Below, piece after piece: positions 8,973-16,762 of a DNA stretch of 64,000 nt. The position numbers and the translations under genes were made by a program. Source of the stretch: Chitinophagaceae bacterium (lineage in GTDB: Bacteria; Bacteroidota; Bacteroidia; Chitinophagales; Chitinophagaceae); NCBI GenBank assembly GCA_019745155.1, contig JAIETM010000008.1:124001-188000 (forward strand), read 5' to 3'. Under the pieces are notes generated by a model that was given only the letters and a program-made list of their open reading frames with translations, did not search any database and was not told where the DNA came from. Position 1 is the stretch's first letter; every line of letters begins with the position of its first letter.

Positions 8973-9002
8973 AAAAAAATCCCGCAGGTGCGGGATTTTT
9001 TT
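8973..9002. terminator. Bidirectional terminator between barrel gene and pcm
   Basis: The stem TCCCGC-AGGT-GCGGGA is flanked by A7 on the left and T7 on the right, so it can terminate transcription from both convergent genes. Confidence 0.85.
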
Positions 9003-9004
9003 AT

Positions 9005-9661
9005 TTATTGATTCTTTCCGGTAAGCATGGGCACAAATGAGAATTGCTCAAAGCTCTCTTCTTTTAATGTACCATCCGGTAGTTTGGTTAAACGCAACAT
9101 ACGCTGCGCTTCTCCTTCGTCAACGGGTATTACCATCAGCGCGCCAACTTTCATTTGTTCTACCAGTTTGGGTGGAATGAATGGTGCAGCAGCTGTGATG
9201 ATGACTTTATCAAAAGGCGCATAGGTTGGCAACCCTTCAAAGCCATCTCCATAAAAAAATTTGACGTTAGGATATTTATTGCGCAGGTGAAAGCCCTTCA
9301 GTTTTTCGTATAATTTTTTTTGTCGCTCAATGGTATGCACCCACGCACCCATCTCGGCCAGTACAGCAGCCTGATAAAAACTTCCTGTTCCGATCTCTAA
9401 TACCTTATCGCCTTTTTTGATTTGCAATAATTGCGACTGATACGCAACTGTATAAGGTTGAGATATGGTTTGCCCCTCACCGATTGGAAATGCTCTGTCT
9501 TCGTATGCAATTTTATCAAATGCAGAATCCAGAAAATAATGCCTTGGTATATTGCCGATTGCTGCAAGTACAGATTCATCTGTAATGCCCTTTTCGCGCA
9601 GCAGTTCTACCAACTTCTTACGCAAACCTTTATGCTGATATGTGTCTTCAAATTTCCTCAT
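9005..9661 (-). CDS. pcm: Protein-L-isoaspartate O-methyltransferase
   Basis: The start is placed at the ATG at 9661, since the upstream in-frame codon at 9670 is TTG and lies inside the promoter box. The 218-residue protein carries the PCMT signature: AFPIGEGQTISQPYTVA, then KVLEIGTGSFYQAAVLAEMG (SAM motif I), and YAPFDKVIITAAAP. It repairs isoaspartyl residues in damaged proteins with SAM as methyl donor. Motif I has Phe where the usual family reading is GTGSGYQ; the DNA reads AGT TTT TAT, so this is a real substitution in this sequence. The gene is monocistronic between two terminators. Confidence 0.92.
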   Translation of the reverse strand: MRKFEDTYQHKGLRKKLVELLREKGITDESVLAAIGNIPRHYFLDSAFDKIAYEDRAFPIGEGQTISQPYTVAYQSQLLQIKKGDKVLEIGTGSFYQAAVLAEMGAWVHTIERQKKLYEKLKGFHLRNKYPNVKFFYGDGFEGLPTYAPFDKVIITAAAPFIPPKLVEQMKVGALMVIPVDEGEAQRMLRLTKLPDGTLKEESFEQFSFVPMLTGKNQ

Positions 9662-9667
9662 GCCGAA

Positions 9668-9675
9668 CAAATGTA
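9668..9675 (-). promoter_or_regulatory. -7 promoter box (TACATTTG) of pcm
   Basis: TACATTTG on the minus strand is an exact TAnnTTTG match, 6 nt upstream of the pcm ATG at 9661. It also explains why the TTG at 9670 is not the start. Confidence 0.5.
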
Positions 9676-9748
9676 ATATTCCTACTCAAGAACTTTTCTG
9701 AACATCGCTGCTTGTGAACAAGAATTCAGCTAAGCAATTAACTATGCA

Positions 9749-9774
9749 CAAAAAATGCCGCACTAGGCGGCATT
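9749..9774 (-). terminator. Terminator of the phosphosugar mutase gene
   Basis: AATGCCGC-CTAGT-GCGGCATT is a perfect 8-bp stem on the minus strand followed by TTTT, 22 nt after the mutase stop codon. Confidence 0.8.
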
Positions 9775-9795
9775 CATGTATAAGGTATGACTATG

Positions 9796-11523
9796 CTATT
9801 TCAACTGCATGTCTTTAACGATACCATTGATCTTATTTTCCAGCTCAGCCAGCTTGGCATCGAAGTCTGCACGACTAGCCAGATCCGTCTTCACACTGAA
9901 ATAGAATTTGATCTTCGGCTCAGTACCACTTGGTCTGGCAGAAATCTTACTGCCATCTGCGGTAACAAATTGCAATACATTACTCTTTGGCAAATCAATT
10001 GACCAAGACTCGCCTGTTACCAGATTCTTACCCTGCTGCAATTGATAATCCAGCAACTGCACTACCTGTGCACCATTGATGGTTGCCGGAGGATTGGTAC
10101 GATAGCCTTCCATCATAGCAGCAATCTCTTTTTGTCCGTTCATGCCCTTCTTGGTAATGCTGATCAGGTTCTCGTAGTAGAATCCGTATTGGGTATAGAG
10201 ATCAATCATTTTGTCGAAAAGCGTTCTGCCCTGATTCTTCTCATAAGCAGCCATTTCGCAAAGCAAGGCTACAGCACTAATAGCATCCTTATCGCGGGTT
10301 TTATCGCCAATCATCAAACCAAAGCTTTCTTCACCACCAACGATATAGTTTTCTTTTCCTTCTTTTGCTTTTACCAATTCTGCAATCCACTTAAAACCAG
10401 TGAGTACATTGTAACAAGCTACATTATTGGCTTTCGCTACGTCATTGATCATTTCAGTAGTAACGATCGTACTAATCACCATATCATTAGGCTGGGCAAT
10501 GCCTTTGGCACGACGCGCTTCCATCATGTAGGCAAAAGCTAGCACTGCTGTTTGGTTACCATTCATGAGCACCCACTCGCCTTTGTGGTTCTTCACACCA
10601 ATACCCACACGGTCGCTATCAGGATCTGTTCCCAGCAAGATATCTGCATCTAACGCCTTGGCTTTTTGCAAGCCGATATGCATGGCTTCGCTTTCTTCTG
10701 GGTTAGGATATACAACTGTTGGGAAATTACCATCGGGTGTAGCCTGCTCATCAACGACTGTTACATTGGTGAAACCAAAAGCTTTTAATACATCAGGTAC
10801 CAAAGTAATACCTGTACCGTGAATGGGGGTGTATACAATTTTCAAGTCGTGTTGCTTTGCAATCACATCTGGATACACACTTAATCCTTTCACCATCTCG
10901 ATATAAGCAGCGTCCATATCCTTGCCCATGAGCTGGATACGACTTTCACCTCCAGACCATTTCACTTCATCCACAGACGTAATAGCTTCCACTTCTGTAA
11001 TTACATTCTTATCGTGGGGCGGTACCAGCTGACCACCATCATTCCAATATGCTTTATACCCATTATACTCTTTAGGGTTATGCGAAGCAGTACACACCAC
11101 ACCCGCTTGGCAACCCAAATAACGAATCGCAAAACTCAACTCAGGTGTTGGGCGTAATGCTTCAAACAAATAGACTTCGCAACCATTGGCTGCAAATACA
11201 TTGGCAGTTGTTTCAGCAAAAAAGCGACTATTGTTACGGCTGTCATGGCCAATGGCCACTTTTACAGGTGCATCACCATAGGTCTTCTTCAGGTAATTAG
11301 CGAAGCCCTGTGTAGCCATGCCCACTGTATACTTATTCATGCGGTTGGTGCCTACGCCCATGATTCCACGGAGACCACCGGTTCCGAATTCAAGGTTTCT
11401 ATAAAAGGCATCAGCTAGCTCGTCGGGATTATCTTTTTGTAACTGTTCAATTGTGGCTTTGGTTTCAGCGTCGTAGTTGCCGTTCAGCCAAACCTGTACG
11501 CGTGCTAAGATGGCAGCATCCAT
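9796..11523 (-). CDS. Phosphoglucomutase/phosphomannomutase family protein
   Basis: The 575-residue protein has all four alpha-D-phosphohexomutase domains. The phosphoserine loop is TASHNP (S147), the Mg-binding loop TDPDSDR lies near residue 305, the sugar-specificity loop is GGEESFG, and the C-terminal phosphate loop is RPSGTEPKIKFYFS. It interconverts hexose 1- and 6-phosphates. The length and GEES loop fit the Bacillus PgcA-like group of phosphoglucomutases, which supply UDP-glucose and other nucleotide sugars. The exact sugar preference cannot be read from sequence. It stands alone, with its own terminator, and is divergent from the DUF2279 gene. Confidence 0.9.
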   Translation of the reverse strand: MDAAILARVQVWLNGNYDAETKATIEQLQKDNPDELADAFYRNLEFGTGGLRGIMGVGTNRMNKYTVGMATQGFANYLKKTYGDAPVKVAIGHDSRNNSRFFAETTANVFAANGCEVYLFEALRPTPELSFAIRYLGCQAGVVCTASHNPKEYNGYKAYWNDGGQLVPPHDKNVITEVEAITSVDEVKWSGGESRIQLMGKDMDAAYIEMVKGLSVYPDVIAKQHDLKIVYTPIHGTGITLVPDVLKAFGFTNVTVVDEQATPDGNFPTVVYPNPEESEAMHIGLQKAKALDADILLGTDPDSDRVGIGVKNHKGEWVLMNGNQTAVLAFAYMMEARRAKGIAQPNDMVISTIVTTEMINDVAKANNVACYNVLTGFKWIAELVKAKEGKENYIVGGEESFGLMIGDKTRDKDAISAVALLCEMAAYEKNQGRTLFDKMIDLYTQYGFYYENLISITKKGMNGQKEIAAMMEGYRTNPPATINGAQVVQLLDYQLQQGKNLVTGESWSIDLPKSNVLQFVTADGSKISARPSGTEPKIKFYFSVKTDLASRADFDAKLAELENKINGIVKDMQLK

Positions 11524-11616
11524 AGTTATTGATTTTAGGATTGGTTATTGAGTATCCGCAAGATAAACTTTTTAGCCATCCGCTAATCAGGAAAATCGTA
11601 GCTGCTGATTGCACCG

Positions 11617-11624
11617 TATGTTTG
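11617..11624 (+). promoter_or_regulatory. -7 promoter box (TATGTTTG) of the DUF2279 gene
   Basis: TATGTTTG is an exact TAnnTTTG match only 4 nt (CAAC) before the ATG at 11629, again pointing to a nearly leaderless transcript. Confidence 0.5.
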
Positions 11625-11628
11625 CAAC

Positions 11629-12567
11629 ATGCGCTGTCAAAAGCTTCTCATCATTACCACTTTTTTACTGCTGTCGATACAGTGCTTGTCGCAGTATGAC
11701 TCAAGCTATGCACAAAGGAGTTTGGTGAATAAAAAGCGCATACAATTGGTTACAGCAGGTAATATTGTCGGCTATGGCGGCACAATGGCTCTGCTGTACA
11801 ATGCTTGGTATAAGAATTATCCGCAAGGCAGGTTTCACACGTTTAACGACAACAGAGAGTGGTTGCAGGTTGACAAAGTAGGCCATATGTATAGTGCCTA
11901 CATTGAGAGCAAAGCGAGTATGGAAATGTGGCGTTGGGCTGGGCTGCCGCGCAAACAAAGAATTTGGATTGGCGGCATGAGTGGCGCCATCTATCAAACA
12001 GCCATTGAGATTCTTGATGGCTTCTCTACACAATGGGGCTGGAGCTGGGGCGATTTCGCCGCCAATATTGCCGGCAGTGGAATATTGGTTGCACAGGAAC
12101 TGGCCTGGGACGATCAAAGAATTCATTTCAAATTCTCGTTTCACCGAAACGATTATGGCGATCCCATCTTAAATGCTAGAGCAGATGAACTCTTTGGCGC
12201 AGGTCTGGCAAGCAGGATGCTGAAAGATTATAATGCACAAACCTATTGGCTGAGTGCCAACCTAAAATCATTTTTCCCAAAATCCAATCTACCCGCCTGG
12301 TTGAATCTAGCCGTAGGCTATGGCGCTAACGGCATGTTTGGCGGAGAAACCAACCAATGGGTAGATAAGAATGGCATTGCTTACAACAGAAATGATATTA
12401 CACGATACAGACAATGGTATTTGTCCCCTGATATTGATTTTACCCGTATAAAGACCAAAAAGAAATGGGTAAAGACAGGCTTACTAATTCTCAATGCATT
12501 TAAGATGCCCGCACCTGCGCTTCAGATGTCTCGTAACGGCCTTCAAGTACAATGGCTGTATTTTTAA
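11629..12567 (+). CDS. DUF2279 family exported protein (YfiM-like)
   Basis: The 312-residue protein has a signal peptide (about residues 1-21, ending CLSQ). The DUF2279 core follows: DKVGHMYSAY, then GGMSGAIYQTAIEILDGF and WGWSWGDFAANIAG, with conserved Asp, His and Glu residues. YfiM is a predicted periplasmic or membrane-associated lipoprotein of unknown function. The C-terminal third (AVGYGANGMFGGE, YLSPDIDFTRI) resembles the added outer-surface part seen in Bacteroidota members. Its 3' end overlaps the convergent phosphoribosyltransferase gene by 4 bp. No catalytic role can be assigned. Confidence 0.8.
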   Translation: MRCQKLLIITTFLLLSIQCLSQYDSSYAQRSLVNKKRIQLVTAGNIVGYGGTMALLYNAWYKNYPQGRFHTFNDNREWLQVDKVGHMYSAYIESKASMEMWRWAGLPRKQRIWIGGMSGAIYQTAIEILDGFSTQWGWSWGDFAANIAGSGILVAQELAWDDQRIHFKFSFHRNDYGDPILNARADELFGAGLASRMLKDYNAQTYWLSANLKSFFPKSNLPAWLNLAVGYGANGMFGGETNQWVDKNGIAYNRNDITRYRQWYLSPDIDFTRIKTKKKWVKTGLLILNAFKMPAPALQMSRNGLQVQWLYF

Positions 12568-13061
12568 AGCAAGTAAGCAGACACCACTTCCCCATCTGCA
12601 ACATCTACTTGAATATGGTCTTCCTGCGTGGTAGCAATAGACAAACCAACAAAGTCGGCATTAACCGGAAATTGCTTGTGCATTCGCTCTACCAAAACAA
12701 GGGTATGTATGGTTCTGGGATGATATTGTAACAACGGCTTCAGCGCATACAAAAGCGTTCTGCCACTATTGGTTACATCATCTACCAACAGGATATGCCG
12801 GCCGGTAAGGTCTATAGGTTCACTAAGGGTGATGTCCTTGGGTAATTGCTTATCCAAACTTACAGTCATCACCTGAACAGGGTTGGTCAGATATTGCCGA
12901 ACCAATTGAGCCACTTTCTCTGCTATCACCATACCTGTGCCCTTCACCCCAATAATCACCAATGGTGCAGCTTCCCCACTGAGCTGTTCAGCCACTTCCA
13001 ATGCCATTCTTTGGAGCTTATGGGCCGCCGTTACCTGATCTAAAATATATTTCCTGTTCAT
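12564..13061 (-). CDS. PyrR-like phosphoribosyltransferase
   Basis: The 165-residue protein belongs to the type I phosphoribosyltransferases. The 13-residue PRPP-binding motif is seen as HILLVDDVTNSGRTL at about residues 88-102. The N-terminal part VIIGVKGTGMVIAEKVAQ forms the usual Rossmann-like start. The size and N-terminal pattern fit PyrR/uracil-phosphoribosyltransferase-like proteins. It is not next to pyrimidine genes, so a PyrR regulatory role is only a possibility. It is divergent from the Fe-S protein gene at 13150 and convergent with the DUF2279 gene. Confidence 0.8.
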   Translation of the reverse strand: MNRKYILDQVTAAHKLQRMALEVAEQLSGEAAPLVIIGVKGTGMVIAEKVAQLVRQYLTNPVQVMTVSLDKQLPKDITLSEPIDLTGRHILLVDDVTNSGRTLLYALKPLLQYHPRTIHTLVLVERMHKQFPVNADFVGLSIATTQEDHIQVDVADGEVVSAYLL

Positions 13062-13149
13062 GCTTTATCCAGATTGGATGTACAAGGTAATGACAAAGCA
13101 AGAATCGACAAAGCAAATCCGCTATCTTAGCGACCTTAAGCATAACGAT

Positions 13150-14457
13150 ATGCAAATCATTCAGCAAGTGCTGTTCGTACTCTTAGCCGGGGCTGCTTCC
13201 TGGCTGTTTTACAAGAAAGCCAGTGAAATCAAGCGCAATATTCTATTGGGCAAGGAAGAAGATTTAACCGACCAACCATCGGTACGCTGGCGCAATGTGG
13301 TATTGCTGGCGTTGGGACAAAAAAAGATGTTCCTAAATCCATTGGTAGCTGTATTGCATTTTGTGATTTATGCCGGCTTTATCATTATCAATATTGAGGT
13401 GTTAGAAATAGTGCTGGATGGCATACTTGGGAAACATCGATTGTTTGCTGAGCCCTTGGGCAGTTTTTATACTTTTCTGATCAACTCTTTTGAGTGGCTG
13501 GCCGTAGGCGTAATAGTAGTATGTGTGATTTTTCTGAGCAGAAGAAATATCAACAAACTGAAACGATTTATCAGTAAGGACCTGAATGGATGGCCACGTA
13601 GTGATGCCAATTATATTTTGATCACTGAGATTGTATTGATGAGTTTATTCATCACGATGAATGCAGCTGATCGTGCTTTACAATTAAACGGCAATGAACA
13701 TTACCATGATACCGGTAATTTCTTTTTTTCTGGTTTATTAGCGCCCTCACTTCAATCGTTTGGCGATGGCACACTGGTAGCTATCGAAAGAGCTTGCTGG
13801 TGGTTACACATTGTGGGCATATTTGCTTTTTTGAATTACCTGCCTTATTCTAAGCACCTGCATATCTTATTGGCATTTCCCAATGCCTATTATGCCAGAC
13901 TGGATGCACCCGGTAAAATGCGTAACATGCCTTCCGTTCAGAACGAAGTATTGTATGCAATGCAGCCTGAGTTAGCGCCAGCCGATGCAGCACCTCCTGC
14001 CCGCTTTGGTGCGAAAGATGTAATGGACCTTAGTTGGAAAAACTTATTGGATGCGTATAGCTGTACAGAGTGCGGTCGTTGCACAGCTGCTTGTCCGGCG
14101 AATGGCACAGGCAAATTATTGAGCCCGAGAAAAATCATGATGGCCACACGCGATCGTTTGGAAGAAGTGGGTAAGAACATTAATCAAAACGGCAGTTTCC
14201 AAGATGATGGAAAATCATTGCTGCATGATTATATCAGCGTAGAAGAATTGCGTGCATGTACTACTTGTAATGCCTGCGTACAGGAATGTCCGGTAAGCAT
14301 TTCTCCACTAGACATTATCACCGAGCTGCGCAGGTCACTCATTATGGAAGAGAGCAATGCACCGCAGGAATGGAATGGCATGTTCAGCAATACTGAAAAC
14401 AATTTTGCGCCTTGGAAATTTTCTCCAGACGAGCGCGATCAATGGGCAACTGCATAA
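13150..14457 (+). CDS. Membrane-bound 4Fe-4S protein, HdrC/GlpC-like
   Basis: I choose the ATG at 13150 (MQIIQQVLFVLLAGA, a membrane segment). The 13060 reading adds 30 polar residues and overlaps the divergent gene. The 435-residue protein has about five membrane helices in its N-terminal two thirds, resembling the NarI/cytochrome-b-type anchor of DUF3390/HdrE-like proteins. It then carries two 4Fe-4S motifs, CTECGRCTAACP and CTTCNACVQECP. It is paired with a CCG-domain protein 24 bp downstream. Together they look like a quinone-linked heterodisulfide-reductase-like electron transfer module. The physiological substrate is unknown. Confidence 0.85.
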   Translation: MQIIQQVLFVLLAGAASWLFYKKASEIKRNILLGKEEDLTDQPSVRWRNVVLLALGQKKMFLNPLVAVLHFVIYAGFIIINIEVLEIVLDGILGKHRLFAEPLGSFYTFLINSFEWLAVGVIVVCVIFLSRRNINKLKRFISKDLNGWPRSDANYILITEIVLMSLFITMNAADRALQLNGNEHYHDTGNFFFSGLLAPSLQSFGDGTLVAIERACWWLHIVGIFAFLNYLPYSKHLHILLAFPNAYYARLDAPGKMRNMPSVQNEVLYAMQPELAPADAAPPARFGAKDVMDLSWKNLLDAYSCTECGRCTAACPANGTGKLLSPRKIMMATRDRLEEVGKNINQNGSFQDDGKSLLHDYISVEELRACTTCNACVQECPVSISPLDIITELRRSLIMEESNAPQEWNGMFSNTENNFAPWKFSPDERDQWATA

Positions 14458-14481
14458 TCATTACTTAAGAATACCGACTAT

Positions 14482-15261
14482 ATGAAAGTAAATACCATGG
14501 CTGAGCTGATGATGAATGGTGAAACACCGGAAATTTTATTCTGGGTGGGATGCGCCGGTAGTTTTGATCAGCGTGCACAAAAGATTACCAAGGCTTTTGC
14601 TACGATTCTCGATAAAACAGGCATGAAGTGGGCCATCTTGGGCAAGGAAGAAGCTTGTACAGGTGATCCTGCGCGCAGAGCCGGTAATGAATTTCTCTTT
14701 CAAATGATGGCCTATCAAAACATTCAGGTATTGAATGGCTATGGCATCAAGAAAATAGTCACTACCTGTCCGCATTGTTTCAATACACTCAAAAACGAAT
14801 ACCCTGAATTAGGTGGTCATTATGAAGTGATTCATCATACAACACTTTTACAGCAACTAATAGATGAAGGCAAGATTCGCATGAAGGAAGGTGGTGAGTT
14901 TAAAGGTAAGCGTATTACCTATCACGACTCCTGCTATCTCGGTCGGGCCAATGATATTTACGAAGCACCCAGAAAAGTGCTGGAAGCGCTGGATGCAGAG
15001 TTGGTTGAAATGAAGCGATGCAGAACAAAGGGGCTTTGCTGTGGTGCTGGTGGTGCACAAATGTTCAAAGAAGATGAACCCGGCGATAAGCGCATTAATC
15101 TGGAAAGAACGGAAGAAGCTTTACAGACCGGTGCTGGTTTTATAGCTTCAGCTTGTCCTTTCTGCAATACCATGATGACAGATGGTGTGAAGCTGAATGA
15201 AAAAGAAGAATCTGTTCAGGTATTGGATATTGCTGAAATGATCGCCATGAATATGGAATAA
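14482..15261 (+). CDS. Cysteine-rich CCG-domain Fe-S protein, HdrB/GlpC-like
   Basis: The 259-residue protein contains two CCG (DUF224) cysteine-rich domains. The first has WVGCAGSFD, EACTGD and TTCPHCFN. The second has YHDSCYLGR, GLCCGAGGAQM and SACPFCNTM. These domains bind non-cubane Fe-S clusters and form the catalytic or electron-exit part of HdrB, GlpC and LutA-type proteins. It is the direct partner of the membrane Fe-S protein upstream (24-bp gap), so the two should be read as one electron-transfer unit. ATG 14482 is used; the ATG at 14497 (MAELMMNGE) is an equally possible start. Confidence 0.88.
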   Translation: MKVNTMAELMMNGETPEILFWVGCAGSFDQRAQKITKAFATILDKTGMKWAILGKEEACTGDPARRAGNEFLFQMMAYQNIQVLNGYGIKKIVTTCPHCFNTLKNEYPELGGHYEVIHHTTLLQQLIDEGKIRMKEGGEFKGKRITYHDSCYLGRANDIYEAPRKVLEALDAELVEMKRCRTKGLCCGAGGAQMFKEDEPGDKRINLERTEEALQTGAGFIASACPFCNTMMTDGVKLNEKEESVQVLDIAEMIAMNME

Positions 15262-15262
15262 T

Positions 15263-15469
15263 ATGCAACGTATTCACTGGAAAAAATTCTTTGGTTTTGC
15301 CGGCATCGCTTTTCCTGCTTTGCTGATTGGCGACACATTGATTGATCTGGTGAAACAGCAGTTGGATTGGTCGCTCATCATCAGCACAAAAAATATCACT
15401 CTCAAATTAGCAGCAGCTTGTCTTGGCGCATTGATTTTCGCCTATCAACCTCAGGATGAAGAAACTTGA
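15263..15469 (+). CDS. Small membrane protein of unknown function
   Basis: The 68-residue protein has an N-terminal basic stretch (MQRIHWKKFF) and two hydrophobic segments, FAGIAFPALLIGDTLIDLV and LAAACLGALIFAY. It starts 1 nt after the stop of the CCG-domain gene, so it is probably translated in the same operon. Its stop overlaps the convergent membrane-protein gene by 19 bp. I recognise no family. A role as an accessory anchor of the Fe-S complex is a guess from position only. Confidence 0.6.
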   Translation: MQRIHWKKFFGFAGIAFPALLIGDTLIDLVKQQLDWSLIISTKNITLKLAAACLGALIFAYQPQDEET

Positions 15470-16251
15470 TTCCCGGGCCAATCCCTGACTAGCCATTTTG
15501 CTTGTGCGATGGCTTCAGGTGGTACAGGAATGCGCAGCTCATCGAAGGTCTCTCCTCTTCTTGTATTCCAATGAAAAGTAAACTCTAGAATAGCTGGTTC
15601 CACTTTTTCATGAAGTGTTAGTTTACCCAGCCATCTTTGTTGGTTTTGCAATGCGTGATAGCGACCATTCACCAGCACACCATTAGCATGAATAATAACA
15701 CGGTATCTATTTTCCGGATCAGGCTGTGCAATACCACGAAGTGTCAGCCATATTTTCAACCAATAATAGATTGCTGCAATAACAATACTGACTAATAGCG
15801 CAATTATCCAATTGGCGCCTCTGGAAATAATAATCATCAAACTACCCAACACAACCAATACAAAAGCTTCTACGAATGTATTGGTCTTTCGTTCCCGCTG
15901 CTCCCAACGGGCAAATTGCAGCCATTGTGCGCTTGAATACTCCCAAACAATGGGTAAGCCATGATCGGGTTGTTTATTCTCCACCAAGCTTGCTTCCTTA
16001 GATAGGCTGATTATTTCCGCTGCTTCTTCCAAAACCTGTTTCGACAAAGACCATTGTCTGTAACCGGCCCAGAGAAAAAATAAGGAGATCAAGAGGAATA
16101 CAAGACCAATTGCAGCAGCTTGATTTGGGAAACTCAGTAAACCGCCAATAGCGATGGGCGAAACTAGTAAAGCCAATCCCCAGTAAATGATGGCTACGAG
16201 TTTACTTCCTTTGGATACTACCTGCTGATCCATTTTGTACATTTGCTTCAT
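15451..16251 (-). CDS. Hypothetical membrane protein with four predicted helices
   Basis: From the ATG at 16251 (MKQMYKMDQQ) the protein has 266 residues. Two helices near the N-terminus (IIYWGLALLVSPIAIGGLL and IGLVFLLISLFFLWAGY) and two near the middle (FVLVVLGSLMIIIS and WIIALLVSIVIAAIYYWL) are followed by a soluble C-terminal domain with beta character (RYRVIIHANGVLVNGRYH). The layout resembles YcxB-like proteins, but I cannot confirm the family. In-frame ATGs at 16263, 16242 and 16233 are alternatives. The chosen ATG shares the CATG tetranucleotide with the divergent gene's ATG. Confidence 0.65.
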   Translation of the reverse strand: MKQMYKMDQQVVSKGSKLVAIIYWGLALLVSPIAIGGLLSFPNQAAAIGLVFLLISLFFLWAGYRQWSLSKQVLEEAAEIISLSKEASLVENKQPDHGLPIVWEYSSAQWLQFARWEQRERKTNTFVEAFVLVVLGSLMIIISRGANWIIALLVSIVIAAIYYWLKIWLTLRGIAQPDPENRYRVIIHANGVLVNGRYHALQNQQRWLGKLTLHEKVEPAILEFTFHWNTRRGETFDELRIPVPPEAIAQAKWLVRDWPGNQVSSS

Positions 16252-16762
16252 GAATGTACCCAATTATCAGCATTTGGTTCCGGAGGATTTCAACCCCAAC
16301 TCACGCGTGTGGATTTATCAATCATCACGTCCATTCGGCATTAGTGAAGCACTCAAGATTGAAGGGATGCTGGAAGATTTTATCCAGAACTGGAAAAGCC
16401 ATGGTCATGCTGTTAAAGGATATGGCAATCTTTTCTTAGGCCAATTTGTGGTACTCATGGCAGATGAAACTGCTGCAACAGTGGGTGGCTGCAGTACAGA
16501 TAGTTCTGTGCATTTGATTAAAGCCATTGAACAGGAATTTGGTGTGAATATGTTCGATCGCCAGACGCTGGCTTTTTATATCAAAGACAAAGTGCAGTTA
16601 TTGCCAATGAGCCAGTTGAACTATGGCGTCAGCAATGGGTTTATCACACCAGACACGTTATACTTCAACAATTTAGTGAGCACCAAAGCTGCTTTTCTGA
16701 ATACCTGGATTACACCAGTAAAGAATAGTTGGTTGAACAGCAAACTGCCTAGTATTGCTTAA
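16250..16762 (+). CDS. Conserved Bacteroidota protein (often mislabelled ABC transporter ATPase)
   Basis: Starting at the ATG at 16250 gives a 170-residue protein beginning MNVPNYQHLVPEDF. It has conserved-looking motifs RVWIYQSSRPF, KGYGNLFLGQFVVLMAD and GGCSTDSSV, with a distal TLYFNNLV segment. From memory, close homologues are commonly named ABC transporter ATPase, yet I see no Walker A, Walker B or LSGGQ motif, so that name is not supported. GGCSTDSSVH with a possible catalytic Cys or Ser could mark an enzyme, but this is speculation. The stop is directly adjacent to the convergent barrel gene stop at 16763. Confidence 0.7.
   Translation: MNVPNYQHLVPEDFNPNSRVWIYQSSRPFGISEALKIEGMLEDFIQNWKSHGHAVKGYGNLFLGQFVVLMADETAATVGGCSTDSSVHLIKAIEQEFGVNMFDRQTLAFYIKDKVQLLPMSQLNYGVSNGFITPDTLYFNNLVSTKAAFLNTWITPVKNSWLNSKLPSIA

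Noticed and set aside
10042-10542. 166-codon plus-strand ORF
   Set aside because: It is antisense to the phosphosugar mutase, which has all family motifs in the opposite strand.
16250-16762. ABC transporter ATPase annotation
   Set aside because: No Walker A, Walker B or signature motif is present in the 170-residue product.
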